A stretch of DNA of 58,114 nucleotides, taken from positions 1 to 58,114 of the forward strand of contig DWYJ01000093.1 of NCBI GenBank assembly GCA_019118745.1, read 5' to 3'. Positions within the stretch are counted from its first letter, which is position 1; each line of letters opens with the position of its first letter. Below the pieces are notes generated by a model that was not told the DNA's origin, did no database searches, and saw nothing but the letters and a program-made list of their open reading frames with translations. Below, one piece after another: positions 47,477 through 55,731 of the stretch. This DNA is from Candidatus Desulfovibrio gallistercoris. Its GTDB lineage: Bacteria; Desulfobacterota; Desulfovibrionia; Desulfovibrionales; Desulfovibrionaceae. Made by a program: the position numbers and the translations under genes.

Positions 47477-48016
47477 ATGGGAAAAACGTGCATGATAACG
47501 TGGCCGGAATGGATGCCGAAGCCGCAGCGCAGTGGCTACAGTTACAGTCCCGTAGACCGCCGCAAAAAAACGGATATGGAGGTCGGCTCCATCTCACGGG
47601 TGGAGTTCGATACCGACGAAACGACATGTGACTGCACATTGATTCTCGACCGTTTTCAGGCGTCGTGGTTCGAGAGCTTCGAGCGCGGCGTTTTGCGGCA
47701 GGGGTCGCGCTGGTTCCGCATGCCGTTGCAGTTCGGTGGCTGCATATCACTGCAGACGGTGCGATTTTCCACGCGCCCCAAGGCAAGTGAGCTTATCGGT
47801 CTGCACACGACGTACACTTTCACGCTTGAAGTCGAGTGCCGGGAACTGCCGCTGCAAAACGACTTCATGGCTGAAATCCTGCTTTGTCTATCTTTAGAGG
47901 AATTGTACGAAATGGCGCAAAACGCCGAAATTGTGGCGGGTATGATGCCAGGATGGCAGGTTCCGCCTGTATGGCTACCTAAGACATGCGGAAAGGTGGA
48001 TATATATGAGCTGTAA
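47477..48016 (+). CDS. Hypothetical tail tip/fibre protein (179 aa)
   Basis: Beta-rich with conserved-looking aromatic residues (MITWPEWMPKPQRSGYSYSP; WFESFERGVLRQGSRWFRMP). It lies between the tip protein and the fibres and overlaps the next gene by 11 bases. Similar proteins occur in siphovirus tail tips, of unknown function. Confidence 0.6.
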   Translation: MGKTCMITWPEWMPKPQRSGYSYSPVDRRKKTDMEVGSISRVEFDTDETTCDCTLILDRFQASWFESFERGVLRQGSRWFRMPLQFGGCISLQTVRFSTRPKASELIGLHTTYTFTLEVECRELPLQNDFMAEILLCLSLEELYEMAQNAEIVAGMMPGWQVPPVWLPKTCGKVDIYEL

Positions 48017-48524
48017 CTCATGCCAAGATATGACCGAAGCATACGAGACTCTTGTCAGCCTCGTAAAAAATGCAGGCGTCTGGGATAAATTTATAAACGG
48101 CGGTGTCAATGAGACCGTCACCGTGGCCGGAGGTGTCGTAATCCCGACCCTGCGCGGCTGGCTGGCAGCCATTGACGAGCGCAACAGCACGGCTGCGGAA
48201 GAAGCCATAGCCGAAGGCGTGGCGCATATCGAAGGCGTCAAGAACTACCTCTTGGAGGTGGAAAAACGCGTCAACGCCACGGCGAACACCATCAAAAACA
48301 CCACGGCCACGGCTTCCGCCCTTGAAAGCGGCGAAGCGCCGACGGCAGACTATGACCCAGAAACGGGGCGGCTCTCACTTGGCATCCCTGCCGGACCGAA
48401 GGGAGACACCGGACCGGCAGGCCCTCCCGGAACCGCCCCCGTGATGGAAGTCCTTGACGGCGGCAGGGCGCAGGAAAGTGGCGTTGTGACTGAGCTTGAC
48501 GGCGGTCATGCCGTAAATGAATAG
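48006..48524 (+). CDS. Tail fibre/neck protein with collagen-like repeat
   Basis: 172 residues: a helical N-terminus, a coiled coil (IEGVKNYLLEVEKRVNATAN) and a collagen-like stretch (GIPAGPKGDTGPAGPPG) near 127-143. This suggests a trimeric stalk that links the tip to the fibre encoded next. Confidence 0.72.
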   Translation: MSCNSCQDMTEAYETLVSLVKNAGVWDKFINGGVNETVTVAGGVVIPTLRGWLAAIDERNSTAAEEAIAEGVAHIEGVKNYLLEVEKRVNATANTIKNTTATASALESGEAPTADYDPETGRLSLGIPAGPKGDTGPAGPPGTAPVMEVLDGGRAQESGVVTELDGGHAVNE

Positions 48525-48533
48525 GAGGAGATA

Positions 48534-49712
48534 ATGCCGACATATCCTTATCAAAATCGACGAGACACGCCGGAGAACTGGCAATCCGCAAACCCCATCT
48601 TGCGGGAAGGAGAAATGGGGATTGAGTTTCCCGGCGTCGTCGGTGAAAACGGCGTCGAGATGTTCAAGTTCAAAATCGGGGACGGCGTTCGGGCTTGGAA
48701 CGATCTGCCGTACGCCTCCGGCCCTGCTGGCCCGTCGCCGGAATATGAATGGAGCGGAACGTCCATCCGCTTCAAGAATCCTGACGGCACATGGGGCGAA
48801 TATATCGACATACAGGGGCCGCAGGGAATCAAGGGAGAGCAAGGCGACCCCGGCCCGGCAGGCACGGCGACGCCTGCCACTACCACGACCATCGGCGGCG
48901 TTATCGTTGGAAATGGACTGAAAGTCACGCCAGATGGTTGCATTTCTACAGTTGAATCAGAAACTACCGCCACGCAAGACATCACGTTTTACGTCCGGCA
49001 GGACGGTAACGACTCCAACTCCGGCACAGAAGACAGCCCGCAGGGGGCATGGCAGACGCTTCAGGGAGCGCTGGAAAAGATCATGGCATGGGACTTCCAG
49101 CAGTATCAGCTCACACTTTCCGTGGGAGATGGGCAGTGGGATACTTCTGGGATCTTTCTGCCGAATATGGGAAAATATTCGCTGATTCCTATTCTTAAGG
49201 GGACTGGTTCTGGAACAGTTTTTAACCTTAATGGGGGGGATGAAGGCTTCTTTTCTATCAACCCTGGTTCTTCTTGGGTTATTTATGACATGGCATTTGC
49301 CCTTTCAGGGTCAACAAGAATAAACAATAATGGGGGATTTGTCGCTTTTAACAATATAACATTTTCAGGAACTACTTCTTCACCAATAATATATTGGGCT
49401 AATTGTGCCAAAGGGTCGATATCGAATTGCTCTTTTGACTGTTCGGCATATTCCTGCATTTTGCCAAATGCTGGCGGCCAAATTATAATGGCAGGTAACA
49501 TATCAGTGTCTGGGAACTACTCATATATAATCAATGCCATCAATGGCGGATTTGCCGTTGCGGATGGAAGTGGAGCGGTTTTTACGGGGAGTCCTACCGG
49601 GACTCGATATAATGCGTCTTTGAACGGGGTGATAGATACCCGTGGAGGCGGACCCAATTTCATCCCCGGCACATCAGCCGGAACCGTTTCCGAAGGAGGT
49701 GTATATGTTTAA
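48534..49712 (+). CDS. Tail fibre with beta-helix receptor-binding domain
   Basis: 392 residues. Residues 1-75 form an attachment domain (ILREGEMGIEFPGVVGENGV), then collagen-like GPQGIKGEQGDPGPAG (94-109). From about 150 a right-handed beta-helix starts (FYVRQDGNDSNSGTEDSPQG, AWQTLQGALEKI). The DNA for residues 220-350 is clearly AT-richer than its surroundings, so the receptor-binding part was probably acquired by recombination. Confidence 0.82.
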   Translation: MPTYPYQNRRDTPENWQSANPILREGEMGIEFPGVVGENGVEMFKFKIGDGVRAWNDLPYASGPAGPSPEYEWSGTSIRFKNPDGTWGEYIDIQGPQGIKGEQGDPGPAGTATPATTTTIGGVIVGNGLKVTPDGCISTVESETTATQDITFYVRQDGNDSNSGTEDSPQGAWQTLQGALEKIMAWDFQQYQLTLSVGDGQWDTSGIFLPNMGKYSLIPILKGTGSGTVFNLNGGDEGFFSINPGSSWVIYDMAFALSGSTRINNNGGFVAFNNITFSGTTSSPIIYWANCAKGSISNCSFDCSAYSCILPNAGGQIIMAGNISVSGNYSYIINAINGGFAVADGSGAVFTGSPTGTRYNASLNGVIDTRGGGPNFIPGTSAGTVSEGGVYV

Positions 49713-50286
49713 CATCCCCAGATTTTACCGTCTTGAAGATGGGAGGATATGGCAAGTGGACTGCGCTGCTTTTGTCAGCGCTGACGCGCCGCAGGTCAAA
49801 GCGTACCTCGCCGCCGGGCATGCCTTCGGCGTGGCCCCCGACGAGAGCGGCGCGCTTTCGAGAGATGGGCTGAGGCAGACGCTGAGTTTTTACGGCCTGC
49901 CGCTGGGCGAGCTCATGACGCTTGAGGATGCCCGCGCTACTGCCCTTGCCCGACTCAACGTCGCTTTTACCGCCGCCGAGGCGTCCGGCAAGGTTACGTC
50001 CGCCGCCGGCTTCGTCATCGACGCCACCGAACGCAGCAACCGGGACATCGAGGGCCTCATCACCAGCCTTGAGGCCACGGGAACGCAGGATACCAACTTC
50101 TGCGCGGCGGACAACAGCTTCCATACCGTTACGCTGGACCAGCTCCGCACCATGCGGCTGGAGGTCATCGCCCACGGACAGGCGCTCTATGCCAGAAAGT
50201 GGGAACTGCGCACGGCCATTGAAACGGCGCAGAGCGTGGAAGCCGTGCAGGCCGTGGACATCAACTTTGACGGGGGGGGCGCGTGA
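49705..50286 (+). CDS. Tail fibre assembly / DUF4376-like protein
   Basis: 193 residues. N-terminal FNIPRFYRLEDGRIWQVDC, C-terminal helical half (EVIAHGQALYARKWELRTAI) resembling DUF4376, found in proteins after tail fibre genes. GGAGGTGTAT ribosome site; overlaps the fibre stop. Likely a fibre chaperone or cap. Confidence 0.68.
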   Translation: MFNIPRFYRLEDGRIWQVDCAAFVSADAPQVKAYLAAGHAFGVAPDESGALSRDGLRQTLSFYGLPLGELMTLEDARATALARLNVAFTAAEASGKVTSAAGFVIDATERSNRDIEGLITSLEATGTQDTNFCAADNSFHTVTLDQLRTMRLEVIAHGQALYARKWELRTAIETAQSVEAVQAVDINFDGGGA

Positions 50287-50540
50287 TTGCATATCTGAAA
50301 AACGCCATCATTGCCGTTGACCAGCTCGCAAATGCGCTGTGCGGCGGCTGGCCGGACGAGACGCTTTCCAGCCGGGCCTTTCGGTGGAGCAGGGACGGCC
50401 TGCGGCACTGGCCCTGCCGGATCATCGACAGTCTCTTTTTCTGGGATACGGAGAAGAGGGAGGGTCTGACAGTCTGTCACTGTCAGCTGAGCTACGAGAG
50501 CGAGCAGCTCAGGCTTCAACATCCGCCGGAGCTGAGGTAG
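50283..50540 (+). CDS. Small conserved prophage protein (85 aa)
   Basis: GTG start overlapping the previous gene. IAVDQLANALCGGWPDETLSSR resembles a protein found at the end of tail operons or near lysis genes in many prophages, with a weakly hydrophobic first helix. Function unknown. Last rightward gene before attP. Confidence 0.65.
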   Translation: MIAYLKNAIIAVDQLANALCGGWPDETLSSRAFRWSRDGLRHWPCRIIDSLFFWDTEKREGLTVCHCQLSYESEQLRLQHPPELR

Positions 50541-50562
50541 ACTGGAGGGAGATGAAGGGAAT

Positions 50563-50790
50563 GTGCCGGGCACGGGCACATGGCACGGGCACATTTTTGG
50601 CGGTTTTTGGGGCACATTTGGCACATTTTGTCAGAAACAAAGCAAAATAAAACAATATGTTACACCGTAGTCCGTACTCCTTCTAAGCTCTTGGTCGGGG
50701 GTTCGAATCCTCCCGGGCGCGCCAAGGATTTCAGGCGCTTACTGACGTTCGGTAAGCGCCTTTCCTTTTGGGCACATGCCCTTGGGCACA
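50563..50790. other. attP region: core and integrase arm-type sites
   Basis: GGGCACA or GGCACA sites occur at 50574, 50587, 50611 and 50620 on one side of the tRNA-Arg core and at 50770 and 50784 on the other. Clustered short repeats on both sides of a tRNA fragment beside a tyrosine integrase fit arm-type binding sites. The crossover should lie in or next to the anticodon loop at about 50680-50687. Confidence 0.7.
50679..50724 (+). tRNA. 3' fragment of tRNA-Arg (UCU), attP core
   Basis: From the anticodon loop CTTCTAA through the variable arm, T arm (GGGGG, TTCGAAT, CCTCC), acceptor CGGGCGC, discriminator G and CCA. The matching 5' acceptor GCGCCCG is absent upstream, so it is not a complete gene. 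Integration into a host tRNA-Arg(UCU) would restore the full gene. Confidence 0.88.
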
Positions 50791-51839
50791 TGCGCCAGAT
50801 CCGGCAGCGCTTCCACGGCTGCCCGCTTTTGCCCGTCCATGACGTACTGATAGTGCATCAGGATCATGGCCGGAGAGCTGTGCCCCATGAGCTTCGCCAC
50901 TGTTCCTATGTCCACGCCACCGGCTATCAGCTCGGTGGCAAAAGCGTGCCGCAGGTCATACGGACGTATCCGCCGCGTGATGCCCGCCCGGCGCAGGGCC
51001 TGAGCCCAAGCCCTTTTGACGCTTTCTACCGGCTTTCCACCGTGGTGAATGAGATATGGCACGCCGTCCGCCGCGTCTTCATGCCGCCACTGCCGAAACA
51101 GAAGCAGCAGGCTTTCCCGTATCGGGACTTCCCGCCACGGCGCGTTTGGGTTCTTTTTTGCCCCGTGGACGCGCAGGACGCCGCGCACAAGGTCTACATC
51201 ATCCCACGTCAGGGCGAAAAGCTCCGACGGACCGACGCGGACGCCACATTGCGCCCCCAGGACGACCGTCCGCACAATGTGCGGCGCGGCTACGGCCATG
51301 ATTGCTTCCAGCTCCGCAGGCGTCGGGGGGACGAACTTTTCATACTGCGCCGGGGGGAGCTTGGGGAACTCCACAGGCTCCATGTAGCCCTGCGCCACGC
51401 ACCACCGCAGCACTGTCCGCAGCACGGACAGCCTGCCGCGGATCGTGGCAGACTTCACCGGCATGGGCAGCATTTCAGCCTTGAGCTGCTCAAGGTGCTT
51501 GCGAGTGATGACCGTCACCGGCAGCAAGCCGATTTTTTGCAGGGGATAGCGCATGGCCCCGATTTGCCAGGCAAGGCATCCTCTGGTAAACTTTTTCTCC
51601 TTGAGGTACTCAAGATAGCAGGCCTCAAGCGTCATATCTTGCGCCTGCTCTTTCTCCTCTTCCTCTTCTCCTTGCCGGAACGACTCCCTGTCAAAGCGGA
51701 TACGGTGCTTTATCAGGGAGTCGTGCTTTTCCGCTTCCTGCCGAGTCGCGAAGTTTGCGCACTCCCGCTTCCCGGTCAGCGGATTGTTCCAGTATACTTG
51801 CCACGGCGACGCGCGGCCCTTCCTTTCTCGTATGGCCAT
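50739..51839 (-). CDS. int: Tyrosine-type integrase
   Basis: 366 residues from ATG 51839 (AGGAGGTATCAGC upstream). An N-terminal arm-binding domain and a SAM-like core-binding region (70-160) precede the catalytic domain: Arg201 (AQCGVRVGPSEL), PYDLRHAFAT (Arg297, with Tyr where the first His is usual), GHSS (His320) and the nucleophile Tyr330 (ILMHYQYV). It inserts and, with the excisionase, removes the phage at tRNA-Arg. The gene ends 15 bases from the attP core. Confidence 0.95.
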   Translation of the reverse strand: MAIRERKGRASPWQVYWNNPLTGKRECANFATRQEAEKHDSLIKHRIRFDRESFRQGEEEEEKEQAQDMTLEACYLEYLKEKKFTRGCLAWQIGAMRYPLQKIGLLPVTVITRKHLEQLKAEMLPMPVKSATIRGRLSVLRTVLRWCVAQGYMEPVEFPKLPPAQYEKFVPPTPAELEAIMAVAAPHIVRTVVLGAQCGVRVGPSELFALTWDDVDLVRGVLRVHGAKKNPNAPWREVPIRESLLLLFRQWRHEDAADGVPYLIHHGGKPVESVKRAWAQALRRAGITRRIRPYDLRHAFATELIAGGVDIGTVAKLMGHSSPAMILMHYQYVMDGQKRAAVEALPDLAHVPKGMCPKGKALTERQ

Positions 51840-51887
51840 GCTGATACCTCCTTTTCCCAGCATGTGCCAAATGTAGCCCGGAACAGG

Positions 51888-52193
51888 CTACTGGACACAC
51901 TCTGCCTGAGTCAATCGGTGCAGATCGCTGACGGACATGGTGGCAAGCGCTGCCACACGGCTTGGCGCTGCCGCTGGGCGCACAGCCTTGGTGCGCTTTT
52001 GGGGCTGCGCTTCGGCGTGCAGCTCCGCAATGACCTGCTGCACGGCCGATTCGAGCCAGCGACGGCCCCTGCCTCGGCCCATGCCAAAATCGACAGCATG
52101 GACGCCCCTCTGGGCCAAAATGGATGCGGCCACACCGGGAGTAGTCCCCAGCATGGCCGCCACGTCTCGGTCTCGCAAAAGACGGTCGGTCAT
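51888..52193 (-). CDS. Excisionase-like HTH protein
   Basis: 101 residues. The N-terminus (LLRDRDVAAMLGTTPGVAAS) is a MerR/AlpA-type winged helix as in many excisionases; then GRGRRWLESAVQQVIAELHA and an Ala/Pro-rich tail. Placed just upstream of int on the same strand, it is the natural Xis candidate and may also steer int level. GAGGAGGG ribosome site. Confidence 0.68.
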   Translation of the reverse strand: MTDRLLRDRDVAAMLGTTPGVAASILAQRGVHAVDFGMGRGRGRRWLESAVQQVIAELHAEAQPQKRTKAVRPAAAPSRVAALATMSVSDLHRLTQAECVQ

Positions 52194-52372
52194 CGTTTGC
52201 CCTCCTCGCCCTTCGCCTGCCTGAGCGCGGCGCATTTCTTGCAGAAGTGGACATGTCGCGTGTTGTCAGCCGTCCAGCCCATGCGTTTGAGCTTGGGCCA
52301 CAGCGTCGCGTAGCCGATGCCAGTTTGCGACGCGCCGCAGTCGTCGCAGGTTATCGTCGTCGATTTGCTCAT
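52190..52372 (-). CDS. Zinc-ribbon protein (60 aa)
   Basis: CDDCGAS near 9 and CKKCAAL near 44 form one ribbon. Overlaps both neighbours by 4 bases, so it is fully embedded in the int operon. Function unknown. Confidence 0.65.
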   Translation of the reverse strand: MSKSTTITCDDCGASQTGIGYATLWPKLKRMGWTADNTRHVHFCKKCAALRQAKGEEGKR

Positions 52373-52935
52373 GCGGATTCATCCTCTTCATTTTTTTCAC
52401 ATTCCCTTCTTGCCATATCATATGACCACAACAACCAGCAGGGATGGCAACCGCTCTCGTCGCTATCGTAATTGCGCTCTTCCTTCCCGACCTGCCCGCA
52501 ATCGCAATTTTCAGGACATACCCCAGCGTCGAAGAGCTTTTTTATGAGCGCGTCCCTGCGCATCTCGTCGAATTTTTCTTCACCGATCCTGTCTGTTAGA
52601 TTGCTTACCAGAAAGTCTACGGTAGACTTTAGGCTTTTCACTCCTGCGCGTAATCTTTCTGCCCTTTTTCGCAGCCGCGCAACTTCCGCCCGCAGTGCAA
52701 AAATCTCCTCAAGGTCAGTGCGCACAACGTCGGGATGGTTCGCAGCAATGTGCTGCGCCGTAGCCATGTCCGCACTGTCTTCAACCGTCAGCAGATGTTC
52801 GTTGAAGGCGTCGCGGATGCAGAGGTAACCGCGCACAGCGCCGTCAACCGTTCACAGAGTTTTTTCGCCCTTCGGCGTTGCCTTCTTTGCCAGTTCCAGC
52901 CGCTCGCGCAACGCCTGTTCACTTCGGTCACTCAT
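52369..52935 (-). pseudogene. Ea22-like gene interrupted by an in-frame UGA
   Basis: From ATG 52935 the frame reads MSDRSEQALRERLELAKKA then TPKGEKTL, a TGA (52854-52852), and continues without shift as TVDGAVRGYLCIRDAFNEHL and MATAQHIAANHPDVV to a Cys-rich end. Start, TP..GE region and the AANP-like motif match the plan of phage Ea22-like proteins. Either a Trp or Arg codon mutated to UGA, or the stop is read through; the second part alone would have to start at GTG 52836 without a ribosome site. Confidence 0.65.
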
Positions 52936-52946
52936 CGTCAACATCC

Positions 52947-53765
52947 CTACGCGGCCCTTGCCACGATTCCCGGCACGCCCTGAGCCGTGGCCAGCAGTTC
53001 AGCCGCCGTGCGTCCGTCGTCCAACTTTTCGCCCAGGGCGATGCCCTTCACGGGCAGCCCCACAAGACCCGTCTCCCGCCGCAGGACTTCCCGCGCTTCG
53101 GCCTTTGTAGGCGCGGCTATCCAGAGGCGTTCCCCGGCAAGGTACAGCCGCAGTTCCGGCTTGCGCGGCTCCGGGAATATCCACTGGTACAGGCGCTCGT
53201 AACACTCCATCACGCGGTCGATGTGGGGATAGTCTTCGCCGCCCGTGGGATTGAAAATATCCAGCAGCGCGTCCACCTCCGCCTCTATTGCTGCCCACAG
53301 TTCAGCGCCACGCCTCTGCCCCTGCGGCTCAAGACGACCGCGCAGGGCGTAGCGGACGTCCCCAAGCAGGGACGACACCACGGCCAGAAGGTGCGTTATG
53401 TCCGTTTTGACAGGCGGCCAGATGGATTCAAGGAGGCGGGCCGTGGGAACGGTGGCGGAGTTGAAAACGGATATGCCGCAGCGCAGGGCCTTCATGTCGG
53501 CATATAGCTCCTCGCAAATGCGGATGCAGTTTTTCGCGTGCGCTCCCACGTCGCCGTAGTCGCTGCTTTCCAACGGTGCGGCGGCGAACTGGACGCAGGC
53601 TGCGGCCTTGAACTGAATGTCTGCCACGTTCCGGCGCTCTCCTGTGGCATAGTTGTATGTCCTGCACAGAGGCCCTTTCAGGCAGCGTTCGGCCATTCCG
53701 GGATGACGGTAGGTCGTGCCGCAGTACGGGCAGCGGGCGGTGGACGTGTTCTGGCGCTTTTTCAT
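52947..53765 (-). CDS. Hypothetical early protein with zinc finger (272 aa)
   Basis: ATG 53765 has GGAGGAG. CPYCGTTYRHPGMAERC with CLKGPLC near 12-34 binds zinc. The rest is mostly helical (ALRCGISVFNSATVPTARLL; AAIEAEVDALLDIFNPTGGE) with a C-terminal WIAAPTKAEAREVLRRETG. No family is recognised. A terminator lies just upstream of its ribosome site, so it may be attenuated or need antitermination. Confidence 0.58.
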   Translation of the reverse strand: MKKRQNTSTARCPYCGTTYRHPGMAERCLKGPLCRTYNYATGERRNVADIQFKAAACVQFAAAPLESSDYGDVGAHAKNCIRICEELYADMKALRCGISVFNSATVPTARLLESIWPPVKTDITHLLAVVSSLLGDVRYALRGRLEPQGQRRGAELWAAIEAEVDALLDIFNPTGGEDYPHIDRVMECYERLYQWIFPEPRKPELRLYLAGERLWIAAPTKAEAREVLRRETGLVGLPVKGIALGEKLDDGRTAAELLATAQGVPGIVARAA

Positions 53766-53786
53766 TACGCACTCCTCCAAGGTCAT

Positions 53787-53809
53787 AAAAAAGGCCGCTC
53801 TTGGCGGCC
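53787..53809 (-). terminator. Terminator upstream of the 53765 gene
   Basis: GGCCGC/GCGGCC with loop CAAGA followed by six T on the minus strand. It stands within the leftward operon (between 53934 and 53765), as terminators in the lambda PL operon do; the 53810-53933 stretch has a further GC hairpin and no clear gene. Confidence 0.85.
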
Positions 53810-53933
53810 TGTCAGTTGCTTTGAGCGTCCATCTCCGCTTCAGCGGCAAGGCGGGCATGCTTCCTCCCGGCTGCTCATCAGGCCCGGCGCGCCACCGCCG
53901 GACGACGCCCCGCGTGGGGGCGTTTCGCGTGGG

Positions 53934-54263
53934 TTATTCGTAGATGATTTTCAGGCCATAGGCCTTGGCAGCCTCATGCTCGATCTTGCAGCCGCGCACG
54001 TTCTCTGCGTCCCACCCCTTGCAGAAGTATGCTACGTGGCACTTGGACATATTTTCCAGTGACTTCGCAAGAAAGCACAGCGGGACGTTTACGACGCCAC
54101 GCATCTTCATGGCGTCATGGCTGTACCACTCGTCGGTGAAAAGAGTGTTCACTACTTCATATCCCATGCCCTCAAGGGCATTGATTGCCTCGTTTCTGGC
54201 GGCGACAATTTCTTCCGTTGTTCTCCCGGCCATCGGCAGGGATATCATAGCCTTCTTACCCAT
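53934..54263 (-). CDS. DUF4406-like protein
   Basis: 109 residues. MISLPMAGRTTEEIVAARNE at the start and a Rossmann-like order (YEVVNTLF; CHVAYFCKGWDAENVRGCKI; EAAKAYGLKI) are those of DUF4406/nucleoside 2-deoxyribosyltransferase-like phage proteins. They may modify nucleotides; the function is not proven. Confidence 0.8.
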   Translation of the reverse strand: MGKKAMISLPMAGRTTEEIVAARNEAINALEGMGYEVVNTLFTDEWYSHDAMKMRGVVNVPLCFLAKSLENMSKCHVAYFCKGWDAENVRGCKIEHEAAKAYGLKIIYE

Positions 54264-54305
54264 GTATTTTCCTTTCCGCGTGCAGGATGCGCGGCCCCCG
54301 GTGTG

Positions 54306-54743
54306 TCATTTCCTCACTTCCCGCCGCGTCAGCTTGCGCACGTCGTCGCAGCGGACGAGGCGCGGGCCGTCTACCCAGATCCACCACCTGCCGTCAGCGC
54401 CGAGGTGGGGCGGGGTCTTTGTCCAGACGGTGCCGCAGCCGGGGCCGTCGCCGTCATCCTCCCAGTGGGCAAAGACGCGGGCCGGCCTGTCCAGTCCTTC
54501 CGGGCGCTGGGCGGGCGGCTCTTTGCCGCGGAGCCAGTCACGCACGAGGGCTGCCACGGCGTCGGCTGACAGGGACGTGTACTTGCCGTCCGGGCAGTGC
54601 CAGCAGCCATTGAGCTTGACGCGGTAGCTTCCAGCATCCTCTTTTTGCCCGGAAAACTGGGTAAAGTCGTACAGAAAAACGGCGTCAGTTTTGCCCTCTT
54701 TTTTGAGCAGGATGGACGCCGTCTTGGCGTTGGGGTCAGACAT
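54306..54743 (-). CDS. Hypothetical early protein (145 aa)
   Basis: Begins MSDPNAKTASILLKKEGKTD. Contains CWHCPDGKY and many Trp (GRWWIWVDGPRL), soluble, no family is recognised. Ends 42 bases before the DUF4406 gene; part of the recombination operon. Confidence 0.55.
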   Translation of the reverse strand: MSDPNAKTASILLKKEGKTDAVFLYDFTQFSGQKEDAGSYRVKLNGCWHCPDGKYTSLSADAVAALVRDWLRGKEPPAQRPEGLDRPARVFAHWEDDGDGPGCGTVWTKTPPHLGADGRWWIWVDGPRLVRCDDVRKLTRREVRK

Positions 54744-54751
54744 TTAGACTC

Positions 54752-55438
54752 TCACTCTTTGGCTTCTTTTTGCCGCGCCTTTTCCACCTCCCCCTCGAAG
54801 TAGCGGCGCTGCTCGTTGATGGCCCTCGCAATTGCCAGTTTGTAGGTCTTGCCCCACACGATGAACGCCTTCTCTATGCCGCCGTACACGGAGCAGGAAT
54901 AGAATTTTCCGTCCTCTTTGAGCTTGATATTGCCCACCGTGGCATAGGACCCCATGATGACCCAGCCGCCGATCTGGCGGAACGAACAGAGCCAGGATTC
55001 CCCGTCCGCGTATTCCTGCGCTTGGGCGATCCAAGCGAAGCCGCGGTCGTAAAAAATCGCCTTGACCTGGTCTTCGTCCATATCTTCCAGCTGTGCGGCC
55101 AGGTCTTCCCACCCGGCGGAGAGGTATATTCCGCCGGGGGCAGCGTGCAGGGGCAGCACATACTCGACGTGGATGTCGCCCCGAAACAGGGCGTCGCCGA
55201 TATTGCGCCTGTCCTTCTCCGTCAGCACTTCCGCGAGGCGATGTTTGGGGACCGTGTAGGCGCGGGTATTCCACCTCTCGACGGCCTTTTCCTCTCCCTG
55301 GAAGGTGCTGGGCCCCTTTGCTCCGCAGGAGCAGCACCCGATGAAAGCCTCCCGCAGGCCGTCGTCAGCCTGTTCGATATCCACCGTCACCATGTCGTCC
55401 CCGCCGCAAAAAGGACACTTGGAAAGATTTTCTTTCAT
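54752..55438 (-). CDS. Lar-like zinc-finger protein with C-terminal extension
   Basis: 228 residues. The N-terminus CPFCGGDD (8-15), CCSCGAKGPST (35-45) and KAVERWNTRA (51-60) match the restriction-alleviation protein Lar pattern. Lar of Rac modulates EcoKI; here the protein is much longer, with an unknown 160-residue C-terminal domain rich in Trp/Tyr (ESWLCSFRQIGGWVIMGSYA). An anti-restriction role is possible. Confidence 0.65.
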   Translation of the reverse strand: MKENLSKCPFCGGDDMVTVDIEQADDGLREAFIGCCSCGAKGPSTFQGEEKAVERWNTRAYTVPKHRLAEVLTEKDRRNIGDALFRGDIHVEYVLPLHAAPGGIYLSAGWEDLAAQLEDMDEDQVKAIFYDRGFAWIAQAQEYADGESWLCSFRQIGGWVIMGSYATVGNIKLKEDGKFYSCSVYGGIEKAFIVWGKTYKLAIARAINEQRRYFEGEVEKARQKEAKE

Positions 55439-55441
55439 TTT

Positions 55442-55600
55442 TTACCTCGTCAGCCGTGCCCTGTCTCGCACGGACATCTCGCGGATGGGCTGTACCATGC
55501 CGCAGCGGCCGCGGCCCGTAGGGTTTCCGTTCTCATCAATCACTGAGACAAAGGCCATGCACCGTTCTGCATAGCAGATAGTGTCTGTGTGGGGACACAT
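55442..55600 (-). CDS. Small Cys-rich protein (52 aa)
   Basis: ATG 55600 (MCPHTDTICYAERCMAFV) is preferred over ATG 55648, which would leave no room for a ribosome site after the terminator at 55653-55679. Four Cys suggest metal binding. Function unknown. Confidence 0.5.
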   Translation of the reverse strand: MCPHTDTICYAERCMAFVSVIDENGNPTGRGRCGMVQPIREMSVRDRARLTR

Positions 55601-55652
55601 AAGCTTCTTTTCGTTGTATATGCTCGTTGTCGTGAATTCCTCGTACATACTG

Positions 55653-55679
55653 AAAAAGCCCGCCTTTTGCCGGGCGGGC
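55653..55679 (-). terminator. Terminator after recT
   Basis: GCCCGCC/GGCGGGC stem followed by five T on the minus strand, 53 bases after the recT stop. Another intra-operon terminator. Confidence 0.85.
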
Positions 55680-55731
55680 GCGGGTTGAGGTGTGTGGAGG
55701 TGAGGGAAAGCTAGCCTGGCTTGGCGTACAG

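Noticed and set aside
48534..50540. Diversity-generating retroelement at the tail fibre
   Set aside because: No reverse transcriptase and no template/variable repeat pair was found near the fibre genes.
50679..50724. A complete fourth phage tRNA
   Set aside because: The 5' acceptor strand and D arm are missing; only the part from the anticodon loop to CCA is present.
52369..52935. Alternative genetic code (UGA read as Trp) across the phage
   Set aside because: Many intact genes end at TGA with tight overlaps to the next start (for example 8995-8997 and 26097-26099), so UGA is used as stop.
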